Numbered from the stretch's first letter, positions 26,209 to 34,485 are shown. The stretch: DNA of 64,000 nucleotides from Brevundimonas sp. UBA6550 (GCF_002434505.1 NZ_DJKE01000011.1:42336-106335), one strand, 5' to 3'. Notes: generated by a model not told the origin, from the letters alone. Numbers and translations are program-made.

Positions 26209-27663
26209 ATGTCGAGCAAGCTCGTTGCGCTAGCCACTGCGTTGGCTTTGATGAATGCGCCTTCGCAGGCTGCAGAGAGCGACAGTTCCGGTCTCTGGCG
26301 TCGGATGGCTGAGGTGGATAGCGCAGCCGCGCTACGGCTGATCACTGAAAACCATCCTGGAGCGCGGCCAGAGCTGGGTGACGCGTCTTTCCAGCAAAGA
26401 TTGGCCACCGCCGCGCATCACGTAGAGCAGCGGTTGCCCGAAGTCCGTGGTTTCGACGGCTACAGCGCAGTGATGGCCGGTCTGGCAGCCGATTTCGCCG
26501 ACGGTCACATATGGTCTCGACCAAGGGTGCAGAAACAGACCCTGCAGTGGACGGGAGTGCTGCTTAAGCGCGAAGGGCAGGTTTGGCGGGTCGGTTCTGT
26601 ATTGCCCGAAGCGCGACTGCCGGACATCCAGAATGCTCGGTTGGTCGAATGCGACGGCGTGGATGCCGAACACTGGGCAGACGCCCGCATTCGGCTATTC
26701 GTGGCCGGCGAGCCGAACGAAGCCCAACGCGCGGAGGCGGCGGGACGTCTGTTGACCGACGACGGCAATCCCTTCTTGAAACGGCCAGAACAGTGCACGT
26801 TCGAAACGGCAGTCGGCGCGCGCGAAAACATCACCTTCCGCTGGGGCCAAGGGCCGACTGGCTTTGTGAAAGAGCGGATCGAAGCGCTCCAAGGCCGAGC
26901 AGAAGACGGCTACTCCCTGACCCAATGGCGCAATGGTTATTGGATCCGGTTGAGTGGGCTGGACGACGATGCAGAAGCCGTCGTCGCATCCGTTCACCAG
27001 GCTGAGACGCAGCTGGGCAACGCCACCAACGTGATCCTGGATCTGCGAGGCAACGGCGGAGGTGATTCCCGATATGGCGACGCCATCGCCACCACCCTAT
27101 TCGGCGCAGATCGCGTAAGGGAAGTCGCCACCCAAGGGTCAGACTGCGTCGGTGCTTTCTGGCGAGCGTCGGGTGAGAATATCGCCGCCTTGAAGTCGTT
27201 TCGTGATGCACGGGCTCGCACCGATGCGAAGGCCTCTGCGGCTCTCGGCGAGGTCCTTGAAGGGATGGAACAGTCGCTTGCCAACGGCGAGCCGTTCTGG
27301 CCGAAGCTGCCAGTCTGCGCTGTCGATCAGGCGCTGCCGAAAGTAGAGGCGCGCCTACCGTCGGACGTCAAAGTGGTCGTCATCACTGATCGTCATTGCT
27401 TCAGCTCATGCTTGGTGACCGTCGACCTGTTCCGCAAACTCGGCGCCTTGCATGTCGGCGAGTCTACGGATGCATCAAGTCGGTACATGGAAGTCCGTAC
27501 AATCCTCCTGCCATCCGGCCTGCGCGACTTCTCGACCCTGCAGAAGGTCGCCGTCGGCCTTCCCGACTTCGGCCCCTACACACCAGACATCCCTTATCCC
27601 GGCGACATGGCCGACGATGAAGGGATAAAGGCATGGCTGCAGGATCAGTTGGCTAGGCGATGA
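26209..27663 (+). CDS. Secreted S41-family serine peptidase
   Basis: A 484-residue protein with signal peptide residues 1-22 (ending SQAA). The C-terminal half is a C-terminal-processing (S41) peptidase domain: ATNVILDLRGNGGGDSRYGD near residue 280 and the nucleophile strand VVVITDRHCFSSCLVTVDLF near 395, with the serine in HCFSSC. No PDZ domain is obvious; the N-terminal half is helical. It probably cleaves periplasmic peptides. ATG 26209 sits behind GGGAAGATGAG. A degenerate GTCCGC-type repeat lies in the gap before it, so the promoter may be in a short region. Confidence 0.85.
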   Translation: MSSKLVALATALALMNAPSQAAESDSSGLWRRMAEVDSAAALRLITENHPGARPELGDASFQQRLATAAHHVEQRLPEVRGFDGYSAVMAGLAADFADGHIWSRPRVQKQTLQWTGVLLKREGQVWRVGSVLPEARLPDIQNARLVECDGVDAEHWADARIRLFVAGEPNEAQRAEAAGRLLTDDGNPFLKRPEQCTFETAVGARENITFRWGQGPTGFVKERIEALQGRAEDGYSLTQWRNGYWIRLSGLDDDAEAVVASVHQAETQLGNATNVILDLRGNGGGDSRYGDAIATTLFGADRVREVATQGSDCVGAFWRASGENIAALKSFRDARARTDAKASAALGEVLEGMEQSLANGEPFWPKLPVCAVDQALPKVEARLPSDVKVVVITDRHCFSSCLVTVDLFRKLGALHVGESTDASSRYMEVRTILLPSGLRDFSTLQKVAVGLPDFGPYTPDIPYPGDMADDEGIKAWLQDQLARR

Positions 27664-27819
27664 ACTCGGCCTCGACCGTCGCCTTGAGCCAGTGCTTTGG
27701 GGGCCGTCTCATCGGACGACTGCACGCGCGACCAAGGAGGGCGGCTCACAGCCACGCTTAGGCCACGCTTCCATTGCAGACAGGAGTTACTTTGGCCCCT
27801 TCCGACCCTTCGTGATGAA

Positions 27820-28716
27820 ATGAAGTCTGTGTGTACGGCGATTACCATCTTCGTTGCGATCGCGGCCGCTACTGTCGCGCAGGCACACGACGCCCGTGAT
27901 CCCCTGACCAAACCCATCCCCCCTGCCAGCGAGAACTGGATGCAGCCGCAAGCGCCGTTGAGGCTGTTTGGTCCCGTCTATTATGTGGGTTCGGCGGGCC
28001 TCAGCGTGGTGCTGATCGACACCGGCGAAGGTCTGGTGCTGATTGACGCCGCCCTTCCCCAGAACGTCGAGACCATCAAGGCCAATGTCAGGGCGCAAGG
28101 ATTCCGCATTGAGGATATACGCTATATCCTCAATACAGAGGCCCATTTCGATCATGCTGGCGGTCTGGCCGCATTGGCCCGAGACACTGGCGCCGTCGTC
28201 TTAACAAGCCCGAATGCCGCTCAGGCCCTGTTGCGCGGTCAGGTCAATGCCGATGATCCTCAAGCCACGGACATCTATGGCTTTGCGCCGGTCACACGCC
28301 TTCGCACCATAGCCGATGGCGAAGTCATCACCTTGGGCAGCATGGGTTTCACGGCTGTCTTCACCCCCGGTCACACCCTGGGCAGCACAAGCTGGACGTG
28401 GCGAGCCTGTGAGGGCGGGTCCTGCAAGAACTTTGTCTTCGCGTCCAGCCTGAATGCTTATGCCACTGTGCCCTATACCTATTCAGGCCACCCCGAAGTC
28501 GTTGCACGCTTGCGCGCCTCTATCGAAAAAGTCCGCACTTTGGATTGCGACGTACTGATACCCGCCCATCCCGATAACGCCGACCTGCCGCAGAAGCTGG
28601 CGGCGCTGAAGGCTGGCGACAGTGGCCCCCTCTACGCCGCTGGCGCTTGCGGCCTGTATGCAGACCGCGCCACGGCCCGTTTGGACGCACGATTGGCACG
28701 CGAAACTGCGCGCTGA
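27820..28716 (+). CDS. Subclass B3 metallo-beta-lactamase with Glu at the first zinc position
   Basis: A 298-residue protein. Residues 1-22 are a signal peptide. The MBL fold shows NTEAHFDHAGGL (E107, H109, D111, H112), FTPGHTLGSTSW (Zn1 His) and LIPAHPDN (Zn2 His). In canonical B3 enzymes the first motif is HxHxDH; here the first histidine is Glu, as described for the B3-E group (for example SIE-1). Zinc affinity and substrate range may differ accordingly. Expected role: hydrolysis of beta-lactams, including carbapenems, in the periplasm. ATG 27820 was chosen because it gives a clean signal peptide. There is no regulator nearby. Confidence 0.88.
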   Translation: MKSVCTAITIFVAIAAATVAQAHDARDPLTKPIPPASENWMQPQAPLRLFGPVYYVGSAGLSVVLIDTGEGLVLIDAALPQNVETIKANVRAQGFRIEDIRYILNTEAHFDHAGGLAALARDTGAVVLTSPNAAQALLRGQVNADDPQATDIYGFAPVTRLRTIADGEVITLGSMGFTAVFTPGHTLGSTSWTWRACEGGSCKNFVFASSLNAYATVPYTYSGHPEVVARLRASIEKVRTLDCDVLIPAHPDNADLPQKLAALKAGDSGPLYAAGACGLYADRATARLDARLARETAR

Positions 28717-29064
28717 GATCAGTCACGAAGCGCGAAATTCTCGCACGAAGTCATGCTTGGGAAGGCGACCCCCGATATTAAGCCGCCGCCCCGAAATCTC
28801 TTATAAGTTGCTGGCGCCAACGGTCATCTAAACAATGCCCGCTACCCACCTCCCAGCGGCGGTTCTCTCAGTCTACTTTCAACTCTGGTTCCGGGCCTGA
28901 CGCCAATGTCGGACTCCGACCCGATGCGGACGTTCCTGACGCTCGATCGTTGGCGCTGAAGTATTCGTCGAGTATGGGCGAAACGCCGCCGCCCGCTCAG
29001 GCCAGCCGCACGGGGCCTTTCGAGGGCGCGCCCTGGGGCCGCCACCGACAGGAACCGCGCCGGG
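28717..29064 (+). other. Intergenic region with a dispersed-repeat copy
   Basis: A convergent gap between the lactamase gene and hipA. It contains one degenerate repeat (28902-28937: AATGTCGGACTCCGACCCGA then TGCGGACGTTCC). No gene or clear terminator is seen. Confidence 0.45.
28902..28937 (+). repeat. Degenerate GTCCGC-type dispersed repeat
   Basis: CAATGTCGGACTCCGACCCG followed by ATGCGGACGTTCC, matching the CGACCCA...GCGGAC core of the family. Confidence 0.55.
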
Positions 29065-30393
29065 TCAGAGCACGTCGTAGGCGGTGTCCAGCATCTTCAG
29101 CCGCCTCGGCAGGATCACCTTGATGGCATCGTGGGCCTCAGCGTGGAAGTCGCCCGGCATCTCCGACAGCGCGCGAGCCGGCGCGGTTTCCGCAGCCTCG
29201 TGAATCTCGTCCATGACCTTCCGCATCAGAGTCGGGCCGAGCCCCGCCGCCTTGCCGCTCTGGACGAAATGCCGGCCGAGGACGTCGTCTATCCGGTAAT
29301 GCGGCGAGGCCCCTGCCGACATCGCCAATCGGTAGCGCTTGTGGGGGATCCGCTTTGCGTCGAATGCCGGTTGGGCGGTCAATACGTCATAGAAGGGCGT
29401 CAGTTCGAAGCGACCGCCCGGCTTGAGGAAAACACTGAAGTTCTTGGCGTGTCCGTCCGTGGCCCCGATCAGCCAGAACAGGATCTGGCTGCGGAAGAAA
29501 TCCATGCGATCCCGGGCGGGATCATCCGCCTCCTGAAGAAGACCGAGGATAGCTTGCGCGCCGGGCCCGCCGTGTTCCTGATACTTCCGTGTCGAGGGCG
29601 TGGACAGGGCCTGACACATGTCCTCCTGGGGCAGGCGCAGCAGCCGCCCATCCGCTCGCCACGCCCTGTCGAACCGCTTCACCACCAAGACCCGCTTTTT
29701 CCCGAAGGTCGCGATTTCCGTATTCGCCGTCCGTAGACCGAAGGCGCGCATCAGGGCCAGACTGTAGTGTTCGTTGTCCACGCTGTGGCTCATGTCCACC
29801 TCGCCCGATGCGGTGGGTATTCGGCCCAGCTGCGGCTTGAGGATGTGGGTGGTCGGCGTGGCGCCCAGCGGCCGCTTCCAGCGCCCTTCATGAAACAACA
29901 GGGCCGTCTTTTCCTGCGCGCCGGCGATGGAGATGCGGAAACCCTCTTCCGGATCGAGGCCCAGCGGCGCTCGCGCGAGGGTGTCGAGCAGCGTCTCGAT
30001 CTTCGCGTCGCTGATGTCCTCCGCCGAGATTGCGCCGGAGGTATCGACATCAAGACCATCGGGCAGGAACTGCATCGCTCCGATGCAGTCCCGGCCGATC
30101 TCCTCCAGCAGGCTGTAGGAATCCGTACCTTTTGCCCCAGTCTTTTCGGCCACCTGTTTTCGGACCGTCGGATTGTCCGGCAGCAGATTGTCGAACACCG
30201 CGTTGACCGCCGCGCCTCTCCAGGCGGCGCGTTGCAGAGGCAGGGAGAGGGAGATCGGGAATCTGTCGGACCAATCGAGCCATGACGGCTCGTACTGGAA
30301 CGACACGGCGCCGTCGGCCGCCTTCTCGAGACGACCGACCGTCAGACCGTTGATCAGGATGTGAAGCGGCGCATGCGCGCGGCGCCGTCCCAT
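29065..30393 (-). CDS. hipA: HipA-family serine/threonine kinase toxin
   Basis: A 442-residue protein. The N-terminal HipA_N domain (VNAVFDNLLPDNPTVRKQVA) precedes the kinase core: ISIAGAQEKTALL (P-loop-like), THILKPQ (ATP lysine region), VLVVKRFDR and the catalytic LIGATDGHAKNFSVFL, then DLT-like LTPFYDVLTA. HipA kinases phosphorylate glutamyl- or other tRNA synthetases and cause growth arrest. The gene overlaps hipB by one base (TGATG), giving coupled translation. All key motifs are intact. Confidence 0.92.
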   Translation of the reverse strand: MGRRRAHAPLHILINGLTVGRLEKAADGAVSFQYEPSWLDWSDRFPISLSLPLQRAAWRGAAVNAVFDNLLPDNPTVRKQVAEKTGAKGTDSYSLLEEIGRDCIGAMQFLPDGLDVDTSGAISAEDISDAKIETLLDTLARAPLGLDPEEGFRISIAGAQEKTALLFHEGRWKRPLGATPTTHILKPQLGRIPTASGEVDMSHSVDNEHYSLALMRAFGLRTANTEIATFGKKRVLVVKRFDRAWRADGRLLRLPQEDMCQALSTPSTRKYQEHGGPGAQAILGLLQEADDPARDRMDFFRSQILFWLIGATDGHAKNFSVFLKPGGRFELTPFYDVLTAQPAFDAKRIPHKRYRLAMSAGASPHYRIDDVLGRHFVQSGKAAGLGPTLMRKVMDEIHEAAETAPARALSEMPGDFHAEAHDAIKVILPRRLKMLDTAYDVL

Positions 30394-30644
30394 CAGAAGA
30401 TGTCCGCGATATCGGCTGGAGAGCGTCGCGTCCGGGGCGTCAGGGTTATATCTAGGTCGAGCGCGGCCATCAGGTTACAGATGGCCGCGATGCGCGAGCC
30501 GGACGCCCCGCTCTCGATCTTAGAAACCATCTCCTGTCGAAGTCCGGCTAGGTCGGCCAGCTGTGTCTGGCTGAGACCGCGAGCCTTCCGGTGATGTCGT
30601 ATCAAGACGCCCAGTTGGCGGGGTGAGCGTGCGAACCCATCCAT
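30393..30644 (-). CDS. hipB: HipB-type antitoxin and autorepressor
   Basis: An 83-residue XRE helix-turn-helix protein: LGVLIRHHRKARGLSQTQLA followed by DLAGLRQEMVSKIESGASGS. It should bind HipA and repress its own operon. Two palindromes upstream (30679-30702, 30735-30754) are likely operators in an unusually AT-rich promoter. The short C-terminal tail (RSPADIADIF) may contact HipA, as in E. coli HipB. Confidence 0.9.
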   Translation of the reverse strand: MDGFARSPRQLGVLIRHHRKARGLSQTQLADLAGLRQEMVSKIESGASGSRIAAICNLMAALDLDITLTPRTRRSPADIADIF

Positions 30645-30678
30645 ATCGCTCTCCTATGCGAGATTTGGCATCGTATAT

Positions 30679-30702
30679 TATTATGCGATTTACAACATAA
30701 TA
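30679..30702. promoter_or_regulatory. Palindrome in the hipBA promoter
   Basis: TATTATG and CATAATA arms (7 bases each) are separated by 10 bases, 35 bases upstream of hipB. The surrounding 30660-30735 is very AT-rich compared with flanks, fitting a promoter with a repressor operator. TATGCG occurs several times here. Confidence 0.5.
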
Positions 30703-30734
30703 TATTTTTATGCGTTTTTTGTCATAAGAATCAT

Positions 30735-30754
30735 CTATGCGGAATAGCGCATAG
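30735..30754. promoter_or_regulatory. Second hipBA palindrome
   Basis: CTATGCG-6 bases-CGCATAG, a perfect 7-base inverted repeat about 90 bases upstream of hipB. It shares TATGCG with other motifs in the promoter, so may be a second HipB operator. Confidence 0.5.
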
Positions 30755-30851
30755 CGGTCATGCTCCAAGCCGCTTCGGAAGTTGACCTGTTCCAGGCTCG
30801 ACCACTGAAGATACCGGCTAACGGTGGAGCTATATTCCGAAGTTGGGGGAA

Positions 30852-30880
30852 GATGTCCGGCTATCCACCCGTTGAGGGCG
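30852..30880 (+). repeat. GTCCGC-type dispersed repeat beside recombinase relic 3
   Basis: ATGTCCGGCTATCCACCCGT followed by TGAGGGCGAAT, about 15-40 bases beyond the recombinase relic end. It repeats the arrangement at relics 1 and 2. Confidence 0.5.
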
Positions 30881-30894
30881 AATGTCGGCTCCGC

Positions 30895-31048
30895 TCAGAG
30901 AACCCGGCCGTTGCGTGAGAGATCGATCTGCTCGGAGAGCTCAGAGGCGTCGCCAACTCCGATGCCAAGGCAGCGGACGGTGCGCTCCAACTTGCGGTGA
31001 CCGAAAAGAAGCTGGCAGATGCGTAGGTCACCAGTCTTCTTATAGACC
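30895..31048 (-). pseudogene. Tyrosine recombinase 3' relic 3
   Basis: Encodes VYKKTGDLRICQLLFGHRKL, ERTVRCLGIGVGDASELSEQ and IDL. In comparison with relics 1 and 2, the catalytic tyrosine in TVRYLG is now Cys and the stop codon is mutated, extending the frame by seven codons. At 31049 it joins directly to a copy of the 3' end of the gene at 21817. Confidence 0.72.
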
Positions 31049-31049
31049 G

Positions 31050-31266
31050 TCCCAGACGGACGGTCGATCCACTGTCGGGCCTCAATTCGAGGTGCGCGGC
31101 CGACCTGCGTCGCCGCTGTACAGGTCGACAAGCTGGCCTTCGAAGATGGATCGACCGGCCGGCAGTTAGCGGAATGGCGGCCCGGCGGCTGACATCGCAG
31201 CGGGGGGCACGCGCGTGTTCACTGCGCCAACAGCGGTCATCCACGGAGTGCCGGAAAGAAGACATT
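31050..31266 (+). pseudogene. Degenerate copy of the 3' end of the 21817-22665 gene
   Basis: Aligns with about 22523-22739, including the codons for VDKLAFEDGSTGRQLAEW, the TGA stop and some 75 bases after it. Differences are scattered and mostly synonymous in the coding part. The start of the copy coincides with the end of the recombinase relic, so a recombination event joined them. Confidence 0.7.
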
Positions 31267-31311
31267 CAGTGTGCGCTCGAATGTCAGCTTTCTGACCGCT
31301 CGCCCAAGACC

Positions 31312-31337
31312 ATTTCCGACCCATCTCGGACATTGGC
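31312..31337 (+). repeat. GTCCGC-type dispersed repeat, half copy
   Basis: TTTCCGACCCATCTCGGACA followed by TTGG, matching the right half of the family. Confidence 0.5.
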
Positions 31338-31356
31338 ATGAGTGCTTTGCCGTGGA

Positions 31357-31695
31357 ATGTTCGAAGCCATGCTTGAACTCGACAATAGCCGCTGGTCTGA
31401 ACTCACTCACGCTTACGGCGCGGCATCGGACATTCCCGATCTTCTCCACGCATTGGCGAAACGGCCAGAGCAGCAAGGCGCAAACGACGAGCCGTGGTTT
31501 ACGCTTTGGTCGAGCCTTTGCCATCAAGGCGACGTCTACACTGCATCATACGCAGCGATCCCGCACATCGTGGAAATCGCGCTATCGCAAGCGAACCCGA
31601 TTGATTTCGGCTTCTTGCTCCTGCCGGCGTCGGTTGAAGTGGCTCGGACAAATGGTCGAGGGCCAGAGGTGCCGGACTTTCTCCTTGCTGCCTAA
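31357..31695 (+). CDS. Uncharacterised protein, possibly truncated
   Basis: A 112-residue protein beginning MFEAMLELDNSRWSELTHAY, with a conserved-looking PWFTLWSSLCHQGDVYTASY and AAIPHIVEIA. The tone is that of a HEAT-like helical family, but no named family is recalled. It stops abruptly after LLLPASVEVARTNGRGPEVP and DFLLAA, where a further helix would be expected, so the 3' end may be lost. It lies in a relic-rich region downstream of a dispersed repeat. Confidence 0.5.
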   Translation: MFEAMLELDNSRWSELTHAYGAASDIPDLLHALAKRPEQQGANDEPWFTLWSSLCHQGDVYTASYAAIPHIVEIALSQANPIDFGFLLLPASVEVARTNGRGPEVPDFLLAA

Positions 31696-31720
31696 CACCT
31701 GCGGGGCAAGTGACGCTGTT

Positions 31721-32197
31721 ATGCGCGCGCGCGCAATCTCAGAGAACGTTGCGGCCGCCTTCCCGGTGTGCGGACACTTCCCAATCGAGAGATATGGAAG
31801 AGGCTTGGGGCGTGTCCGCGCATGTCTGAGCGTCGATGGTGACGATCCGTTCTCGGCAGCCGAAGTAATGAATATCTTGCAGCCAAGTGTGGGTGGCGAC
31901 ACGAGGGTGATCTATGAGCCAGAACATCAGTCCGCAGGCGTTGCCCTATTAGGCGTCAACGGTCAGCGCCTTGTCGGGCGAACTGCCGTGTTGCAGGCGC
32001 TCAAAGACGGAGCGCTTGGAGAACGATATCTGCGTGTCTTGCGAGCTAATGGCGACAGAGGTGGCGTCACTGTTGAGACCGAGCTTCGAAGGGTTCGCGA
32101 TTTCAACAATCCTGATCCACTGCCGCTCATCGTCCGATGGACCAAGGAGACAGATGGAGTTTGGCGTATTAGCGATTGGTCGGTCGAGCAGCGATGA
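31721..32197 (+). CDS. Hypothetical protein
   Basis: A 158-residue frame with plausible protein character in its second half (LLGVNGQRLVGRTAVLQALK, PLPLIVRWTKETDGVWRISD). The start is uncertain and the first 40 residues look non-native, so it may be the 3' part of a broken gene. No family is recognised. Confidence 0.4.
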   Translation: MRARAISENVAAAFPVCGHFPIERYGRGLGRVRACLSVDGDDPFSAAEVMNILQPSVGGDTRVIYEPEHQSAGVALLGVNGQRLVGRTAVLQALKDGALGERYLRVLRANGDRGGVTVETELRRVRDFNNPDPLPLIVRWTKETDGVWRISDWSVEQR

Positions 32198-32499
32198 TCC
32201 GCCAAAGTCAGCTTCCCAACCCAAGCCGCAGTCCGGCGGGTCCGCTTTTGGCTGTGGTGCCGACGTCCGCTTTCCGCGCTGGAGTCGATGTCGTGGTCCG
32301 ACCCAAAGCGGACCTTCGGCCGTACGCTGGGGAGCATAATCAAACCGCGATAGCTGCCGGCAAAAGGAGACGGGATCGCGAAGCCCGGCGCGCGGATGAA
32401 ATCGATGTCATGACACAAGCTTAAGCTTAAAGTCTTCGTCGGGTGTGCAACATGGGGCGGCGGGTCGGCGCTGAGGTCAACCCTTTTTGAAAGCGCCCA
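32198..32499 (+). other. Intergenic region with dispersed repeat
   Basis: Carries a repeat copy at about 32261-32320 and no convincing gene. The promoter of the hydrolase gene at 32500 should be at its right end. Confidence 0.45.
32261..32320 (+). repeat. GTCCGC...GCGGAC dispersed repeat with internal insert
   Basis: GACGTCCGCTTTCCGCGCTG on the left, and TCCGACCCAAAGCGGACCTT on the right. The two halves of the consensus are separated by about 20 extra bases. Confidence 0.6.
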
Positions 32500-33348
32500 A
32501 TGAAGTTTCTCGCCCTCACCCTCGCTGCCGTGGCCTTCTTGTCGCCCGCCGCGGCCAATGCACAGACCTCGGTGCGCGAAATCTCCATCCCCTCGGGATC
32601 CGAGACGCTCTCGGCACGCGTTCTCGACGGCGTCGGCGATGGCTCTCGGCCCGTGATCGTCCTCTTCACAGGATTTCCTTCAGGGCCCAATATACCCCGC
32701 GTCGCCAATGAGCTTCAGGCGAGCGGCTACACCGTGGTCGTGCCGCAGTACCGTGGAACAGGCTCATCGGCCGGCACGATCAGCGTCGATGGGTCGCGAG
32801 CCGACGGAGCGGCTGTTGTCTCCTGGTTAAAGGCCGGAACTCTGGCGAACACGGATCCGGCTAAAATCGGCCTGCTCGGCGTGAGCTACGGGGGGTGGGT
32901 TGCCTTGCAGGCTGCCGCCTCCGATCAGAGCGTCCGGTGCGTCGCCGCACTCGTGCCAGCGGACATGGGCGTTATCGCAGCCCGCTGGTCAACAGATGCT
33001 GATTACCGGTCCGCGTGGAAAACGGATCTCGAAAGCTTCGCTTCGGACGCGACCTTGGCTCGATTTGGTCCGGCTGGTGTTGATGGTTTCATGTCGAGCG
33101 CGGCCGCCTCGGCAGACAGCAATCGATTGACCACACGAGCGCGCGACCTAGCCAACCGCCCAGTCTTCATAGCTGGCGGTCGCCAAGATCCTGCCGCCCC
33201 GTTCCAGGACCATTATGTCCCGATCGTGAACGCCCTTCGTTCAGCGGGAGCCCCGTTCGCGGCTTTGGAATTCGAAGGCGGTCATAACCCCTCGAATGCG
33301 CAGGCGGCAGCTCGAAGCTTCATCGAACGAAACTGCTTCCAGGACTGA
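32500..33348 (+). CDS. Secreted alpha/beta-hydrolase
   Basis: A 282-residue protein with signal peptide residues 1-22 (ending ANAQ). The hydrolase core has an oxyanion-type LFTGFPSGPN, QYRGTGSSAG, the nucleophile elbow GVSYGG with Ser129, the acid in AGGRQDPAAPF and the His in FEGGHNPSN. It resembles the peptidase-S9/dienelactone hydrolase group. Substrate unknown. A 9-base-stem hairpin follows the stop. Confidence 0.85.
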   Translation: MKFLALTLAAVAFLSPAAANAQTSVREISIPSGSETLSARVLDGVGDGSRPVIVLFTGFPSGPNIPRVANELQASGYTVVVPQYRGTGSSAGTISVDGSRADGAAVVSWLKAGTLANTDPAKIGLLGVSYGGWVALQAAASDQSVRCVAALVPADMGVIAARWSTDADYRSAWKTDLESFASDATLARFGPAGVDGFMSSAAASADSNRLTTRARDLANRPVFIAGGRQDPAAPFQDHYVPIVNALRSAGAPFAALEFEGGHNPSNAQAAARSFIERNCFQD

Positions 33349-33364
33349 CGAATCTCGTTTTTGG

Positions 33365-33400
33365 GCCAGAAGCACGGCATCTGCACCGCCGGCTTCTGGC
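33365..33400 (+). terminator. Hairpin after the hydrolase gene
   Basis: GCCAGAAGC (33365-33373) pairs with GCTTCTGGC (33392-33400) across an 18-base loop, 17 bases after the stop codon. The following CTCTCTGTT is only weakly T-rich, so termination is probable but not certain. Confidence 0.4.
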
Positions 33401-33487
33401 TCTCTGTTGGTTCCCTTCGCAGACCGGCAGCGTCTGCTAACCACCCCTAGCTGAAGCGCGGATCGTCCGCTTCCGGCGCGGAGGCCG

Positions 33488-33545
33488 GCGTCCGCTTTTG
33501 GTGGTGGAACGAACGACTGAAATCGACCCATAGCGGACACTCGCA
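33488..33545 (+). repeat. GTCCGC...GCGGAC dispersed repeat with internal insert
   Basis: GCGTCCGCTTTTGGTGGTGG on the left and TCGACCCATAGCGGACACTC on the right, the same layout as 32261-32320. Confidence 0.6.
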
Positions 33546-33589
33546 AACTCTGTCAGTCTTCCATTACTGGACAAGGGGGCCTTGGCTCG

Positions 33590-33802
33590 ATGGAAAGAAC
33601 AGAGCGGGTTAACCCCACACCGGCTTCCGCGACAGGCCAAGATGAGCTTCCTTCATGGATAGCTAGAGAGGATGCTAGGGCTCGAAGCGACAACCGCTCC
33701 GATCAGGCCCAAGGGTATAATTACCTTTGGAACGCAATCTTCTACTTAGCGGGTCCTGCGCTGATTGCTTTGGGGGCGCTGCTCTGGCGACTGGTCCAGT
33801 AG
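33590..33802 (+). CDS. Small tail-anchored membrane protein
   Basis: A 70-residue protein. A hydrophilic N-terminus (PSWIAREDARARSDNRSDQA) is followed by one transmembrane segment near the end (WNAIFYLAGPALIALGALLW). The function is unknown. The gene is bounded on both sides by dispersed repeats, so it may be real but orphaned. Confidence 0.4.
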   Translation: MERTERVNPTPASATGQDELPSWIAREDARARSDNRSDQAQGYNYLWNAIFYLAGPALIALGALLWRLVQ

Positions 33803-33845
33803 CGTCCGCTTTCCACCCATCGCGGGCATTCCGGACGTCCGCTCA
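33803..33845 (+). repeat. GTCCGC-type dispersed repeat
   Basis: GCGTCCGCTTTCCACCCATC followed by GCGGGCATTCCGGACGTCCGC, near the family consensus, immediately after the small membrane-protein gene. Confidence 0.65.
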
Positions 33846-34014
33846 CCGATCTCAGGTCACAAAAGCCAGCGAGGATCCATGTTCGAGCTGGCGGTCGATT
33901 TCGCAGCGAGCGGCGCATCAGACCTTAGTCGAACGGCTTACTTCGCAAGCTGGCGTTACAGCTTGATTCATTGATCAGGCGCAAACCCTGGCGACCTGAC
34001 TTTCGAGCCTTTCC

Positions 34015-34485
34015 ATGTCTGACGCTGATCTTCCCGAAGCCGCTTTCCTTCGCCCCATCATGCAGCTCATGGCCGACCGATTGGGCGGCGCCGTCATCCT
34101 CCACGACGCCCCGAGCGGCAAAATCCTGATCGTGGCGGGGACCGTCCCCGGTGTGGCGGTGATGGATCCGATAGGGGCTCGCCCCGAAGACTATGCCGAC
34201 CGGTTTCAGGTCTTCACCCAAGACGGCGCCGTCGCCAGAACCGAAGATCTTCCTGTGGTTCGATCGATGATCTCAGGCGAGGCCATCACTGACGAGGTCT
34301 GGCTGTTGAGCGGTGTCACCGGTCCTGTTCCCGTGTTCGTCGATTCCTATCCGCTAAAGGATGAGGCGGGACACGTCGTCGGCGTGATCGCCACCGCGAC
34401 CGACCCGAAACTTTGGGGTTCGCGGGCGGAACGGCTGAAGCACACCATGGCTCTGCGAGATGGGTTCGTACGCCGTCGCGCCTAG
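34015..34485 (+). CDS. Stand-alone PAS-domain protein
   Basis: A 156-residue protein that is one PAS-like sensor domain: LGGAVILHDAPSGKILIVAG, TEDLPVVRSMISGEAITDEV, FVDSYPLKDEAGHVVGVIAT. No kinase, GGDEF or HTH output is attached, so it may work through a partner not seen here. It borders the left end of the conjugation-gene region. Confidence 0.65.
   Translation: MSDADLPEAAFLRPIMQLMADRLGGAVILHDAPSGKILIVAGTVPGVAVMDPIGARPEDYADRFQVFTQDGAVARTEDLPVVRSMISGEAITDEVWLLSGVTGPVPVFVDSYPLKDEAGHVVGVIATATDPKLWGSRAERLKHTMALRDGFVRRRA

Noticed and set aside
31271..32197. A 308-codon fusion frame across 31271-32197
   Set aside because: Its first half is out of frame with the better-supported protein at 31357-31695; only the second half may be coding.
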